The notes: a model not told the origin generated them from the sequence alone. Shown: positions 26,460-38,312, counted from the stretch's first letter. The stretch: DNA of 64,000 nucleotides from Qipengyuania vulgaris (GCA_000756795.1 CCSI01000001.1:744001-808000), one strand, 5' to 3'. Made by a program: numbers and translations.

Positions 26460-27326
26460 TTAACATTCCTCGGCAGTGTTGAGCGGCGGCGGTCCGGGAG
26501 GGACGCGCGCGGAGCTCATCCAGAACGGGTCCGATTTCAGGCGATGGTTGTCGCCATAGGCCTGCGCCAATGCGGCATAGAGCTTAGGGTCGTAGGCCTT
26601 CAGGTCGGGGTGGTTGAGGATCTGCCGTCCGTCGATCATCACCCGCCGGTTCGAATTGAACCAGATCTGCGTGCCTTCCGCCCAATATTCCTGGATGGTC
26701 GTGGTCGCATATTCGTTGAGCCAGAGGTCGTTCGCCAGAGCATTGGCATAGGCCGCCTCTACCTCCGCATAGAGCGCCGGGTCGACCGCTTCGATGGCGA
26801 AAAGGACATTATGCGCCATCTCGTGCACGAAAATGGTCTCGCCCCAATAGCGCGTAGTGGGCAGCCCCAGCACGTCCTCCTCGGAGCCGACAGTGCGCCT
26901 GCCGCCAATCCCCCTCGCCCGCTCGTCCCAATACTGCCGGTCGGACTTGGCCCCGATGCGGACATCGTAATGATTCAACTCGCACCGCGTCAGCCGAGGG
27001 TCGTCGCGCGCAGGCTTGGTCCAATGCGCTTTTTCGGGGAGATCTAGCATCGCCTCCTCTTCGGCGATGATGGCGACGCGGTAGTCGTTGGCAGCGAGCC
27101 ATTCTGCGAAGTCCGGGCGATGAGAGAACATGCTGCGCGTCATGTCGCGGGCAGCAAGGAGGGCTTCATCAGGTACGCGCGAAGAGGAGAGGATCGGAAT
27201 CGCGCGCGCGGAGATATGCTTCGAGTAAAAAGCATCGGCGCCGACAGTCGCAGGAGGGATACCCACCGAGGCGCCGCATCCGGCGAGCAGCCCAACAGCG
27301 GCTATCGCTGCGACAGCGCCCCGCAT
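26460..27326 (-). CDS. HExxH lipoprotein, putative zinc metallopeptidase
   Basis: A 288-residue lipoprotein with lipobox LAGC (Cys17). It contains HEMAH at residues 168-172, a zincin-type HExxH motif, followed about 40 residues later by EYWAEGTQIWF, whose Glu213 or Glu217 could be the third metal ligand. The region between is helical. I recognise the fold only as a probable zincin; the family is not clear. It starts 1 base after the stop of the upstream membrane protein gene (TGA-C-ATG) and is therefore in an operon with it, downstream of sdhCDA. Confidence 0.75.
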   Translation of the reverse strand: MRGAVAAIAAVGLLAGCGASVGIPPATVGADAFYSKHISARAIPILSSSRVPDEALLAARDMTRSMFSHRPDFAEWLAANDYRVAIIAEEEAMLDLPEKAHWTKPARDDPRLTRCELNHYDVRIGAKSDRQYWDERARGIGGRRTVGSEEDVLGLPTTRYWGETIFVHEMAHNVLFAIEAVDPALYAEVEAAYANALANDLWLNEYATTTIQEYWAEGTQIWFNSNRRVMIDGRQILNHPDLKAYDPKLYAALAQAYGDNHRLKSDPFWMSSARVPPGPPPLNTAEEC

Positions 27327-27327
27327 G

Positions 27328-27828
27328 TCAGCCGTTTGCCATGCGGCTGCTGATGTGAGCGACCAGTTTTGCCGGATCGTTCTCGTCGTTGAACACAAGA
27401 AGCGGGATGGTCATCCTTTTGCCGTCCTTGTGTCTAACCAGGACGAATTGATGGCGCCCCATCGATGCCAACTCGGCTTTCTCAATGTCGCCATACTGGA
27501 ATTGCTGGATGCCTTTCCAGTTAAGGCCTTCGAGTACTACTCGCCGCGTATCGAGGCGCACATACTGTCTTCCGCTAAGGCGTGCACGCAGCGCCATCAG
27601 TAGCGGGAAAGCAATCACAAAAGAGAGCAGCCCTCCAAGCGCAAATGCGATATTCATCACGGTCGCACTGGCCCAAATTTCGCCTCCGACCTCCAATGGT
27701 TCTTCATTGGCAATCGCGCCAAACAGGAAGGAAGCGGCCACGACCAGCGCGACCAGCAAGACAGTTACGATCTGATGCAACGGTTGCCCGAGACGGAACA
27801 TCAAAGTGCCGTCCGGGCGTCGTTCCAT
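27328..27828 (-). CDS. Membrane protein with C-terminal PH-like region
   Basis: A 166-residue protein with two transmembrane segments (about residues 20-40 and 56-80, the second LGGLLSFVIAFPLLMALRAR) and a soluble C-terminal half containing LDTRRVVLEGLNWKGIQQFQYGDIEKAEL, which looks like a bacterial PH-type domain. I do not recognise a named family. It begins 1 base after the sdhA stop and precedes the HExxH lipoprotein, in the place where sdhB is often found. No function assigned. Confidence 0.65.
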   Translation of the reverse strand: MERRPDGTLMFRLGQPLHQIVTVLLVALVVAASFLFGAIANEEPLEVGGEIWASATVMNIAFALGGLLSFVIAFPLLMALRARLSGRQYVRLDTRRVVLEGLNWKGIQQFQYGDIEKAELASMGRHQFVLVRHKDGKRMTIPLLVFNDENDPAKLVAHISSRMANG

Positions 27829-27829
27829 G

Positions 27830-29671
27830 TCAGTAAACCCGCTTCTTCGGCTCGATGTATTTCACATCGTCAGTGAGCGTGTACTCGTGCACCGGGCGGT
27901 AGTCGATCTTCACACCGCCTCCCTGGCCGCCCCAGCCGTCGAACCAGGCGATGGTGTGCTTCATCCAGTTCTTGTCGTCACGCTCTGGGAAGTCCTCGTG
28001 CGCGTGGGCGCCGCGGCTTTCCTTGCGGTTTTCGGCCGATGCCATGGTGACATTGGCCTGCGCCATGAGGTTGTCGAGCTCGAGCGTCTCGATGAGGTCG
28101 CTGTTCCAGATGAGCGAGCGGTCGAAGACCTTGATGTCCTCCATCCGCTTGTTGACGTTCTTGAGGACCTCGACACCTTCGGCGAGCAGCTTGCTGTCGC
28201 GGAATACGGCAGCGTGCTTCTGCATGCCTTTCTGCATTTCCGCGCGCACCTCTGCCGTGGGCGAAGCGCCGTCGGCATGGCGGAAGTGGTCGAGACGGCC
28301 CAGTGCCATGTCTGCGCTGCCCGAGGGCAGTTCGGCGTGGCTCGCGCCGGGCTTGATGATTTCCTTGAGGCGATGACCGGTCGCGCGGCCGAAGACCACG
28401 AGGTCGATGAGCGAGTTCGAACCGAGGCGGTTCGCGCCGTGGACCGACACGCAGGCCGCTTCGCCAACCGCGAACAGGCCGGGGACGATCTTTTCCGGGT
28501 CCTTCGGGTCGCCCGCCATGACTTCGCCGTGGAAGTTACAGGGGATGCCGCCCATGTTGTAATGCACCGTCGGCGTAACCGGCAGCGGCTGCTTGGTGAG
28601 GTCTACACCGGCGAAGATCTTGCCGCTTTCGGTGATGCCCGGCAGGCGCTCGCCCAGCACCTTGGGGTCGATGTGGTCGAGGTGCAGGAAGATGTGGTCG
28701 CCATCGGGACCGACACCGCGACCTTCGCGCATTTCCAGCGCCATCGAGCGCGAAACAACGTCGCGCGAGGCGAGGTCCTTTGCGGAAGGCGCATAGCGTT
28801 CCATGAACCGCTCGCCTTCGGAGTTGGTGAGGTAACCGCCCTCGCCGCGCGCGCCTTCCGTAATCAGCACGCCCGCGCCGTAAATTCCGGTCGGGTGGAA
28901 CTGCACGAACTCCATGTCCTGAAGCGGCAGGCCTGCGCGCAGCACCATGCCGCCACCGTCGCCGGTGCAGGTATGGGCAGAGGTCGCGGTGAAGTAGCAG
29001 CGGCCATAGCCGCCGGTCGCGAGGACCACCGCCTGGCTGCGGAAGCGGTGGATGGTCCCATCGTCGAGGCACATGGCGATGACGCCGCGGCACACCTTGC
29101 CGTCGGGTCCGTCTTCCATGATGAGATCGAGCGCGAAATACTCGATGAAGAAGTCCGCGTCATACTTGAGGCTCTGCTGGTAGAGCGCGTGCAGCATGGC
29201 ATGGCCGGTCCGGTCGGCCGCGGCGCAGGTGCGCTGCACCGGCGGGCCTTCGCCCATATTCTGCATGTGGCCGCCGAACGGACGCTGGTAGATCGTGCCA
29301 TCCTTGTTGCGGCTGAAGGGCACGCCCGCATGCTCCAGCTCATAAACCGCCTGCGGGGCTTCGCGGACCATGTATTCGATCGCGTCCTGGTCGCCGAGCC
29401 AGTCGGAGCCCTTGACGGTATCGTACATGTGCCACGACCAGTGGTCGGGCGTGTTGTTGCCGAGGCTGGCCGCGATGCCGCCCTGCGCTGCAACCGTGTG
29501 CGAGCGGGTCGGGAAGACCTTGGTGATGCAGGCCGTCTTGAGGCCCGCTTCCGCGCTGCCCATGGTTGCGCGCAGGCCCGAGCCGCCCGCGCCCACGACG
29601 ACGGTGTCATAAGTGTGGTCGACGATGGGGTAGCTACGACCGCCGATTTCGAAAGTGTCGGTGCGGGCCAT
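27830..29671 (-). CDS. sdhA: Succinate dehydrogenase flavoprotein subunit
   Basis: FAD-containing catalytic subunit of complex II, 613 residues. It has [15 protein letters not shown] (FAD binding), the covalent-flavin region [17 protein letters not shown], the active-site HPTGIYGAG and [19 protein letters not shown]. The ATG at 29671 overlaps the sdhD stop by one base. Gene order sdhC-sdhD-sdhA is standard, but no sdhB follows within this window. Confidence 0.97.
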   Translation of the reverse strand: MARTDTFEIGGRSYPIVDHTYDTVVVGAGGSGLRATMGSAEAGLKTACITKVFPTRSHTVAAQGGIAASLGNNTPDHWSWHMYDTVKGSDWLGDQDAIEYMVREAPQAVYELEHAGVPFSRNKDGTIYQRPFGGHMQNMGEGPPVQRTCAAADRTGHAMLHALYQQSLKYDADFFIEYFALDLIMEDGPDGKVCRGVIAMCLDDGTIHRFRSQAVVLATGGYGRCYFTATSAHTCTGDGGGMVLRAGLPLQDMEFVQFHPTGIYGAGVLITEGARGEGGYLTNSEGERFMERYAPSAKDLASRDVVSRSMALEMREGRGVGPDGDHIFLHLDHIDPKVLGERLPGITESGKIFAGVDLTKQPLPVTPTVHYNMGGIPCNFHGEVMAGDPKDPEKIVPGLFAVGEAACVSVHGANRLGSNSLIDLVVFGRATGHRLKEIIKPGASHAELPSGSADMALGRLDHFRHADGASPTAEVRAEMQKGMQKHAAVFRDSKLLAEGVEVLKNVNKRMEDIKVFDRSLIWNSDLIETLELDNLMAQANVTMASAENRKESRGAHAHEDFPERDDKNWMKHTIAWFDGWGGQGGGVKIDYRPVHEYTLTDDVKYIEPKKRVY

Positions 29672-30057
29672 CAGGCGGCTCCTGAGAGGGCGATGCGCGC
29701 GATGGACACGAGGCCGAAAGCTGCGCCGCCGATTGTTGCAAGGTTGAGAAGGGCGAGCGTGGCAAACTTGGTGCCCGCTTCGTGGACATAGTCTTCGATC
29801 AGCACCTGCAGGCCGAGGCGCGCGTGCCAGAACACGCTGACGATCAGCAGCGCCAGCGCGGTCGCCGGAAGCGTCTGCGAGGCCCATTTGGTCATGGTGG
29901 CGAAGTCATAGGCCGGGAGTAGCGCGAGGCTGGTCACGAGGAACAGCATCAGCACCAGGTTTCCGATGGCGGTGAAGCGCTGCACCAGCCAGTGATGCGC
30001 GCCTTCATGCGCCGAGCCGAGCCCGCGCACGCGTTTGATGGGAGTGTCGTGTGCCAT
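29671..30057 (-). CDS. sdhD: Succinate dehydrogenase membrane anchor subunit
   Basis: Small hydrophobic anchor of complex II, 128 residues with three transmembrane helices. [13 protein letters not shown] at residues 21-33 holds the quinone-proximal Arg, and [17 protein letters not shown] contains the conserved haem-ligand-region His and the DY motif. It lies between sdhC and sdhA, 14 bases after sdhC and overlapping sdhA by one base. ATG 30057 gives the usual short cytoplasmic N-terminus. Confidence 0.94.
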   Translation of the reverse strand: MAHDTPIKRVRGLGSAHEGAHHWLVQRFTAIGNLVLMLFLVTSLALLPAYDFATMTKWASQTLPATALALLIVSVFWHARLGLQVLIEDYVHEAGTKFATLALLNLATIGGAAFGLVSIARIALSGAA

Positions 30058-30071
30058 TATCCGTGCAGCCC

Positions 30072-30452
30072 TTAGCGAAGCAGGATGACCGCCCAGAAGG
30101 CGGCGGTCAGGAGAATTGCGATGATGGGCGAGAGAACCGACCACGTCTTGTTCGTGTCGAGTTCGTAGCCCGCGCCGATGTCGAGAACGAAGTGGCGAAG
30201 CCCGCTCATCATATGGGTGAAGAAGGCCCAGCTAAGGCCAACCAGCACCACCATCCCGACGGGCGAACCCATCACATCGGCGAAGGTGGCGTAGCTTTCA
30301 GCACCGCCTGCCATCGCACCCAGCCACCACAGCAGCACAGCGAGGCCGACGATGGCGAGGCCGTCCCCGGTAACACGGTGGAGGATGGAGACCAGCATGT
30401 GCGGGCCCCATTTCCAGATTTGCAGATGCGGTGAAAGCGGGCGGTTTGCCAT
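30072..30452 (-). CDS. sdhC: Succinate dehydrogenase cytochrome b556 subunit
   Basis: First gene of the sdh operon, 126 residues with three transmembrane helices. RPLSPHLQIW and SILHRVTGDGL form the quinone site signature, and HMMSGLRHFVLDIG carries the haem-axial His. ATG 30452 is chosen because it gives MANRPLSPHLQIWKWG, the standard N-terminus. The gene is divergent from an SDR gene; the 110-base gap should hold both promoters. Confidence 0.95.
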   Translation of the reverse strand: MANRPLSPHLQIWKWGPHMLVSILHRVTGDGLAIVGLAVLLWWLGAMAGGAESYATFADVMGSPVGMVVLVGLSWAFFTHMMSGLRHFVLDIGAGYELDTNKTWSVLSPIIAILLTAAFWAVILLR

Positions 30453-30562
30453 GGAGTTTACGTCCGTTGCGAGAATTTCGTCGCGCCTCCTTAGCGAAGC
30501 TGGCGGGCGGTGCAAGGCGCGCGGCCTCGACATTTGTCGCAAAGTTTCGAATAGCGTGATGC

Positions 30563-31273
30563 ATGACATGCATTCTTCTCACCGGCGCCTCGCGCGGGAT
30601 AGGCGCGGCGGCGCGCGAAGCCCTCGAAGCGCGCGGTGCCAAGGTCATCGGCCAATCGACCAGCGGCGAAGGCTTCGGCACGCTGGCTGCCGACTTTCGC
30701 GACCCGCTCGCACCCAAGATGCTGTGGGAAGCCGCTCTGGAAAAGGCGGGCGGCGATATCGACGTGCTGGTTAACAATGCGGGACTGTTTGCGTCCAATC
30801 CGGTCGATGTTTCGGACATCGAGTGGCTCGACGCTTGGGAAGACACCATGCGCATCAACCTCACCGCCTCGGCGCAGCTCAGCCGGTTTGCCGTGCTCCA
30901 CTGGCAGGAAACCGGCAGCAGCGGCCGCATCGTCCATGTCGCGAGCCGCGCAGGCCACCGCGGCGATTCGCCCGCGCACTGGCACTATGCCGCGAGCAAG
31001 GGCGGGATGCTGGCGATGCACAAGAGCATCGCGCGCGCCTATGCCGCCGAGCGTATTTACAGCTACGCCGTCACGCCCGGTTTCACCGACACTGCGATGG
31101 CGGGAGACTATCTGGAAAGCCGCGGCGGCGACGGCCTGCTCGCCGATATCCCCCTTGGCCGCGTGGCCGAGCCTGCCGAAATGGCGCGCATCATCGAATT
31201 CTGTGCACTCGACGCCCCGCCCAGCATGACGGGGGCCACGCTCGATGCCAATGGGGCAAGCTATGTCCGGTAG
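30563..31273 (+). CDS. Short-chain dehydrogenase/reductase
   Basis: SDR of 236 residues with TGASRGIG at residues 7-14, LVNNAGLF, the catalytic region HVASRAGHRGD and YAASKGG. Closest in style to 3-oxoacyl-ACP-reductase-like SDRs, but no substrate can be named. It is the first gene of a tightly coupled run: its last 11 bases overlap the start of the metallo-beta-lactamase gene. Divergent from sdhC. Confidence 0.88.
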   Translation: MTCILLTGASRGIGAAAREALEARGAKVIGQSTSGEGFGTLAADFRDPLAPKMLWEAALEKAGGDIDVLVNNAGLFASNPVDVSDIEWLDAWEDTMRINLTASAQLSRFAVLHWQETGSSGRIVHVASRAGHRGDSPAHWHYAASKGGMLAMHKSIARAYAAERIYSYAVTPGFTDTAMAGDYLESRGGDGLLADIPLGRVAEPAEMARIIEFCALDAPPSMTGATLDANGASYVR

Positions 31274-32201
31274 ACCACTCTTTATCGCGTTGCTCGCGCT
31301 GGCTGCGACAGCCTGTGCCAACGTAACCGCGTATCCTACTCCCGATCCCGCAATTGCGACCACTCCAACCGAGTCCGCGCCGACCCCGCGCGAGCGTGTC
31401 GCCGCCTTCCTTGAGAGTTGCGAGAAATGGGACGAGTGGGACAAACCCGCCCCGCCCTTCCAGATTCTCGGCAACACTTGGTATGTCGGGACCTGCGGCA
31501 TATCCGCCATTCTGGTGACGAACCCACAGGGCCATGTACTGATCGACAGCGGAACCGAGAGTGGCGCGGAGATCGTGCTCGCGAATATCCGGAGGGCGGG
31601 CTTCGAACCGAATGATGTGCGCTACCTCCTCCATAGCCACGAGCATTTTGACCACGTCGGCGGCTTCGCGAAGATTAGGGAAGCGACTGGTGCAGAAATC
31701 CTTGCTTCGAGCGTCGCAGCCGAAGTCCTGCGTAACGGTCTGGTTAGCGAGGGCGACCCGCAGGCTACCAGCCTTGATCCGATGGCGCCTGTCGAAGTTG
31801 CGCGCATCGTGGAGAACGGCGAGGTCCTGAAGCTCGGCGACCTCGAACTTACCGCTCACGCCACGCCCGGTCACACGCCCGGTGCGCTGAGCTGGACCTG
31901 GACCGCCTGCAGCAATCCGGGCGAACCACCGGTCTGTCGCCGCATCGCCTATGTTGACAGCCTGTCTCCCGTGTCGGCGGAGGGGTACCGGTTCAGTGAC
32001 CATCCGGACTATGTCGGCGCTTTTCTCACCAGTATCGACCGCGTGCGCGCCCTGCCATGCGATGAACTCTTCACGCCGCACCCTTCGGCCAGCGGAATGA
32101 TCGAAAACATGCGCACCGGAAAGATCGCAAGTTGCACCGATTACGCGGCTGCCCTGACCCGCAAGCTTGATGAGCGCCTCGCCAAGGAAGCCGCGCAATG
32201 A
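31263..32201 (+). CDS. Subclass B3 metallo-beta-lactamase
   Basis: A 312-residue zinc hydrolase. Zinc ligands typical of subclass B3 are all visible: H126, H128, D130 and H131 in HEHFDHVGG, H204 in TPGHTPG and H273 in FTPHPSA; the TPHP context and ALSWTW are B3 hallmarks. The N-terminus has a signal peptide; ATAC at residues 15-18 could be a lipobox, although Ala at -3 is unusual. ATG 31263 lies inside the end of the SDR gene and its TGA overlaps prmA (ATGA). Chromosomal B3 enzymes are, to my knowledge, known in Erythrobacter species, so this may be intrinsic and not acquired. Activity against a given drug cannot be read from sequence. Confidence 0.9.
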   Translation: MSGRPLFIALLALAATACANVTAYPTPDPAIATTPTESAPTPRERVAAFLESCEKWDEWDKPAPPFQILGNTWYVGTCGISAILVTNPQGHVLIDSGTESGAEIVLANIRRAGFEPNDVRYLLHSHEHFDHVGGFAKIREATGAEILASSVAAEVLRNGLVSEGDPQATSLDPMAPVEVARIVENGEVLKLGDLELTAHATPGHTPGALSWTWTACSNPGEPPVCRRIAYVDSLSPVSAEGYRFSDHPDYVGAFLTSIDRVRALPCDELFTPHPSASGMIENMRTGKIASCTDYAAALTRKLDERLAKEAAQ

Positions 32202-33100
32202 GCGCGTGGAAACTTTCGGGAGAGGCGGACAAGAAAACCGTCCAGGCCGCCCTCCTCGCGCATGACGAAGCGTGGGACTTTCCCGAGGAACTTGTCGTCT
32301 CGGGCCGTGAGATTGCCGAGGACAAGCCCGACGACTGGATTCTCGAAGTCTGGCTCGACCACAAGCCTACTGCAGCCGACAAAAAGGCCGTCGCAGCGCT
32401 GTTCGCAGATGGCGCGCCAAAGCTGGTGGCGGAGAAGCTACCCGAACAGGATTGGGTGACGCTGAGCCAGCAGGGTGTCGAGCCCATTCGCGCGGGCCGC
32501 TTCCATGTCCGCACACCCGAATATCCGGCGGACGACACGCTCGTCGATTTCATCATTCCCGCCAGCCAGGCCTTCGGGACCGGCCAGCACGAGACCACCG
32601 CCGCCTGCCTCGCCATGCTCGACCTGATGAAGCGCGAAGGGCTGGTGGTGAAGAACCACGCCGACATCGGCACCGGCACCGGCCTGCTCGCTTTCGCCGC
32701 AATGCACCTATGGCCCCAAGCCAAGGCGACAGCATCCGATATCGACGCGGTTTGTACAGGCGTGGTCGAGGACAATTGCGCGACCAATGGCGTGGCAACG
32801 GGCGCAGGCGCAGGCGAACTCACCATGGTCATTGCGCCGGGCACCGATGACGCACTGATACAGGCCCGCGCGCCCTATGATTTGCTCATCGCCAACATCC
32901 TCGCCGGACCGCTGGTGGAACTCGCACCCGACTTTGCTTCCGCGACAGCGCCCGGCGGCAGCCTGCTCTTGGCCGGCCTGCTCCAGACGCAGGAGGCCGA
33001 AGTTCGCGCAGCCTATCGCAAGCAAGGCTTCCGCCTCGCTCGCCGCGTGACCAATGGCGACTGGTCCATCCTCTGGATGCGCAAGAGCCGGGTGCGGTGA
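32198..33100 (+). CDS. prmA: Ribosomal protein L11 methyltransferase
   Basis: SAM-dependent methyltransferase that trimethylates ribosomal protein L11. The 300-residue protein has the substrate-recognition N-terminal domain, AFGTGQHETTAACL, the SAM motif DIGTGTGLLAFAAMHL and the catalytic-region motif IANILAGPLVELA. It overlaps the beta-lactamase gene upstream (ATGA) and the DUF2459 gene downstream (GTGA), so translation of the run is coupled. Confidence 0.94.
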   Translation: MSAWKLSGEADKKTVQAALLAHDEAWDFPEELVVSGREIAEDKPDDWILEVWLDHKPTAADKKAVAALFADGAPKLVAEKLPEQDWVTLSQQGVEPIRAGRFHVRTPEYPADDTLVDFIIPASQAFGTGQHETTAACLAMLDLMKREGLVVKNHADIGTGTGLLAFAAMHLWPQAKATASDIDAVCTGVVEDNCATNGVATGAGAGELTMVIAPGTDDALIQARAPYDLLIANILAGPLVELAPDFASATAPGGSLLLAGLLQTQEAEVRAAYRKQGFRLARRVTNGDWSILWMRKSRVR

Positions 33101-33777
33101 ATTCCAAGAGCGCGCTGCGGATCGGCCTGTGGCTCCTCGCCATTCCCGTTGTTGCGACCATTCTCTTCCTGCTGTCCGCATGGATAGGCAGCTCCATACC
33201 GCGCAATTCCGGTTGGGAGGAACCCGCGAGCGGTGTCGAAATCATGGTCGGCGACAATGGCATCCATACCGAAATCGTCATGCCGCTGATCTCGCCGGTG
33301 AAGGACTGGCGCGAAACCTTTCCCGCATCTGACATCGACGCACCCTATCGCGCCTATACCCATGTCGCCGTCAGCTGGGGCGAGCGGGAGGTCTTCCTCA
33401 ACACCCCGACATGGGGCGACCTCGCCATCTCCAGCGCGCTGCGTGCAGCCGTCGGAGGCGACGGTCTCATCCATGCCTCACATTACGTCCGCCCCGCCCC
33501 TGGCCCATCCAATCGCCCCCTCCGCTTGAGCGAAGAGCAATACGCGAAGCTGGTCGCCATCATCGAAGCTCAAATTCCGCCCTACGAGGGACGCGAAACC
33601 TATCCCGGCTACGGCACCTACGACGTGTTCTACGACGCGCCCGGCACCTATCACCTCGGCAACACTTGCAACCAGTGGACTTCGAACACGCTGGCCGCTG
33701 CGGGAGTCAAGATTGGTCGGTGGACACCTTTACCGGGCGGAGTGATGAAGTGGATTGAAGAACCCGTCACCGACTAG
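33097..33777 (+). CDS. DUF2459 (TIGR02117) family membrane-anchored protein
   Basis: A 226-residue protein with one N-terminal membrane segment (about residues 9-28) and a periplasmic domain. GDNGIHTEIVMPL, VAVSWGEREVFLNTPTWGD and the NTCNQWTSNTLAAAG block near residues 188-202 are characteristic of the DUF2459 family, which may be a papain-like or NlpC-like fold with a conserved Cys and His, function unknown. GTG 33097 overlaps the prmA stop. Its TAG shares CTAG with the stop of the convergent gene. Confidence 0.88.
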   Translation: MNSKSALRIGLWLLAIPVVATILFLLSAWIGSSIPRNSGWEEPASGVEIMVGDNGIHTEIVMPLISPVKDWRETFPASDIDAPYRAYTHVAVSWGEREVFLNTPTWGDLAISSALRAAVGGDGLIHASHYVRPAPGPSNRPLRLSEEQYAKLVAIIEAQIPPYEGRETYPGYGTYDVFYDAPGTYHLGNTCNQWTSNTLAAAGVKIGRWTPLPGGVMKWIEEPVTD

Positions 33778-34922
33778 GCGGCGTTGGCGGTACTTTTCGC
33801 CTCGTGATAGCGGACGACGCTGCGCGTAACTTCCTGCATCATTTCCATCCGCGCAGCATAGGAAGCGCGGGTGCGACCGATGAAAACGACCAGCGCATAT
33901 TGCGAGCCATCCGGCGCGGTGAGGATGCCAACGTCGTTGTAGCCCGATTGCACCCCGTCGAAGAACTGTCCCGTCCCGGTCTTGTGGCCAAAGGTCCAGC
34001 CATTCGGCACACCACCCTTGAGCCGACGCGGCCCGCTTTTCGTTTCCTCCATCGTGGAAAGGATAAGGTCGGTCGACTCTTCCGAGAGCAAATCGCCTCT
34101 CGCCAGCCTCGCCAGCGCCTTCGCCATGGCCGAGGCCTTCGCCCCGTCCATCGGGTCAGAAAGATACGCATTGAAGGCGCGGCGGCGCTCTTCGTCTGGC
34201 ACGCGGTCGCGCGCCTCATAGAAGGCATTCTCGATGGAATAGGCTTGCCGCCATTCAAGGCCGGCAATCTCGCTCTGCTTGGTGCGCTCATCGGTGCCAA
34301 ATTGGACGCCCGCTATGCCATTGCGGCGCATGAAAGCCTCCACCGCCTGCGGACCGCCCACTCGGCGCAGGAGACGGTCGTTCGCGGTGTTGTCGCTCTG
34401 CGTAATCGCCCGGTCCAGCAGGTCGCCGTAGTCGGTGCTGAAGGATCCGCGCGAGCGCACGATATTGCGGGTGGGCTGGTAGAAAACCGTGAGGTCTTCG
34501 CTGCGCAGTGTCACTGGCTCTTCAAGGTCCAGCGCCCCATTGTCGACCAGGTCGAGCGCGGTCATCGCCACCCACAGCTTGCTGACGCTCTGCTGCGGGA
34601 AGGGTGTGTCCCCATCATGCGCCATGGTGGCCATGGTATCGGCCTCGGTCACCGCAATCCCTGTGACGCCATCAAAGTTCTCGCCCAGTTCAACAAGCTC
34701 CTGCTCGAGCGCCTTCTGTGCCTCATCGAGTTCGGGCTCGGGCGGCGTCAGGTCTTTCTCGGCAAGGACTATGCGCTGCTGGAATTGTTCGGCGGTTTCG
34801 CCCGGCGTGCTCAGCCGTGTGGCGAGGACGAGGAAGGCGCCGACAATGGCGACGGTCAGAAACAGGACTGGGGAACGGCTCACATCACCCCAACGAGAGG
34901 TAAGCCGATGGTTTCCGACCAA
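33774..34922 (-). CDS. Class A beta-lactamase-like membrane-anchored serine hydrolase
   Basis: A 382-residue penicillin-recognising protein with one N-terminal membrane segment (about residues 18-34), a charged linker, then the class A fold: S112-V-S-K115, S176-D-N178 and K314-T-G. The omega-loop motif ExxLN that supplies the general base in true class A enzymes is not evident; instead there is an inserted stretch (TDERTKQSEIAGLEW). This argues for a beta-lactamase2-domain hydrolase with altered or other activity. The start is uncertain: TTG 34922 has no ribosome binding site, and GTG 34883 (MSRSPVLFL) is an alternative. Confidence 0.85.
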   Translation of the reverse strand: MVGNHRLTSRWGDVSRSPVLFLTVAIVGAFLVLATRLSTPGETAEQFQQRIVLAEKDLTPPEPELDEAQKALEQELVELGENFDGVTGIAVTEADTMATMAHDGDTPFPQQSVSKLWVAMTALDLVDNGALDLEEPVTLRSEDLTVFYQPTRNIVRSRGSFSTDYGDLLDRAITQSDNTANDRLLRRVGGPQAVEAFMRRNGIAGVQFGTDERTKQSEIAGLEWRQAYSIENAFYEARDRVPDEERRRAFNAYLSDPMDGAKASAMAKALARLARGDLLSEESTDLILSTMEETKSGPRRLKGGVPNGWTFGHKTGTGQFFDGVQSGYNDVGILTAPDGSQYALVVFIGRTRASYAARMEMMQEVTRSVVRYHEAKSTANAA

Positions 34923-34927
34923 ATTGT

Positions 34928-35116
34928 TCAGCGGGTGCCGTCGCGATGCTCATCGCCGTCATCGGCCTCCGCTTCGCGCTTGCTATCTTCCTTGAACGCA
35001 GCGCTGAATGCCACCGCGAAACAAAGCCCGATGGCGATGCCGAGTGCGAAATTGCCCATCGTCACGGCGAACATCACGCCGAAAACCACACCCAAAGCTA
35101 TCCCGCGTGCGTTCAT
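34928..35116 (-). CDS. Small membrane protein, 62 aa
   Basis: Two hydrophobic stretches rich in Gly, Ala, Val and Phe (GIALGVVFGVMFAVTMG and FALGIAIGLCFAVAFSAAF) followed by a charged tail (EDSKREAEADDGDE). It lies 3 bases after ligA and 5 bases before the class A-like gene in the same direction, so it is probably cotranscribed with ligA. Similar glycine-zipper-like miniproteins are common, with no known function. Confidence 0.68.
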   Translation of the reverse strand: MNARGIALGVVFGVMFAVTMGNFALGIAIGLCFAVAFSAAFKEDSKREAEADDGDEHRDGTR

Positions 35117-35119
35117 AGC

Positions 35120-37778
<2,659 letters not shown>

Positions 37779-37787
37779 GCGCGGCGG

Positions 37788-38312
37788 TCAGGTCAGTACG
37801 ATGCCGAGATCGCGCGGCCTGATTTTCCAGTTCCGGCCATTCCATTCGAGCCAGTACCAGCTCCAGCCATGCTGGCCGTTGGCGTAATAGCCGCCCCATG
37901 CGCTGCATTTGTCGGCGCTCTCGCATTCGAGATCGTGCACGTCGAACAGCGCCGCTTCGACTCCGGTGTCGCTATCCTTCACCGAGAGCCCCTCGCGCTT
38001 GCAGCCACCTGCCGGGGTAAGCGACGGGAAGCGCCGCAGCAGTTTGCGCTCGATATCTGCGTCGAGAGCGACCGGCACTTCCTGCTGGCTGCCTTTCATT
38101 TCGCTCCCATCGACAGCGCAAACTGTCTCATAAGGCCGCTCGTCGCGGGCGAAATAGTTGGCGAGGCGAAATTCGAGAAGCGCGAGGTCGGGCCGCTGCT
38201 GGTCCTCGTAGAATCCTGTGGCCTCCGCATCTTGCGGAACGGAATAGCGAGGGAGAAAGGGAGCGCAGGCTGCGCATAACGCAACGAGAAGAACTGCGAT
38301 AAACCTACGCAT
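37788..38312 (-). CDS. Hypothetical secreted or lipoprotein, 174 aa
   Basis: N-terminal signal MRRFIAVLLVALCAAC with a possible but imperfect lipobox (CAAC). The mature part has four further cysteines (ETVCAVDG, GGCKREG, LECESADKCSAWG) that could form disulphides, and a Trp-rich C-terminus (GWSWYWLEWNGRNWKIRP). I do not recognise the family. It is convergent with the DUF2165 gene and lies 54 bases downstream of recN in the same direction. Confidence 0.7.
   Translation of the reverse strand: MRRFIAVLLVALCAACAPFLPRYSVPQDAEATGFYEDQQRPDLALLEFRLANYFARDERPYETVCAVDGSEMKGSQQEVPVALDADIERKLLRRFPSLTPAGGCKREGLSVKDSDTGVEAALFDVHDLECESADKCSAWGGYYANGQHGWSWYWLEWNGRNWKIRPRDLGIVLT

Noticed and set aside
27806..29791. 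661-codon open frame opposite sdhA
   Set aside because: Antisense shadow of a highly conserved gene; composition follows the reverse of SdhA codons.
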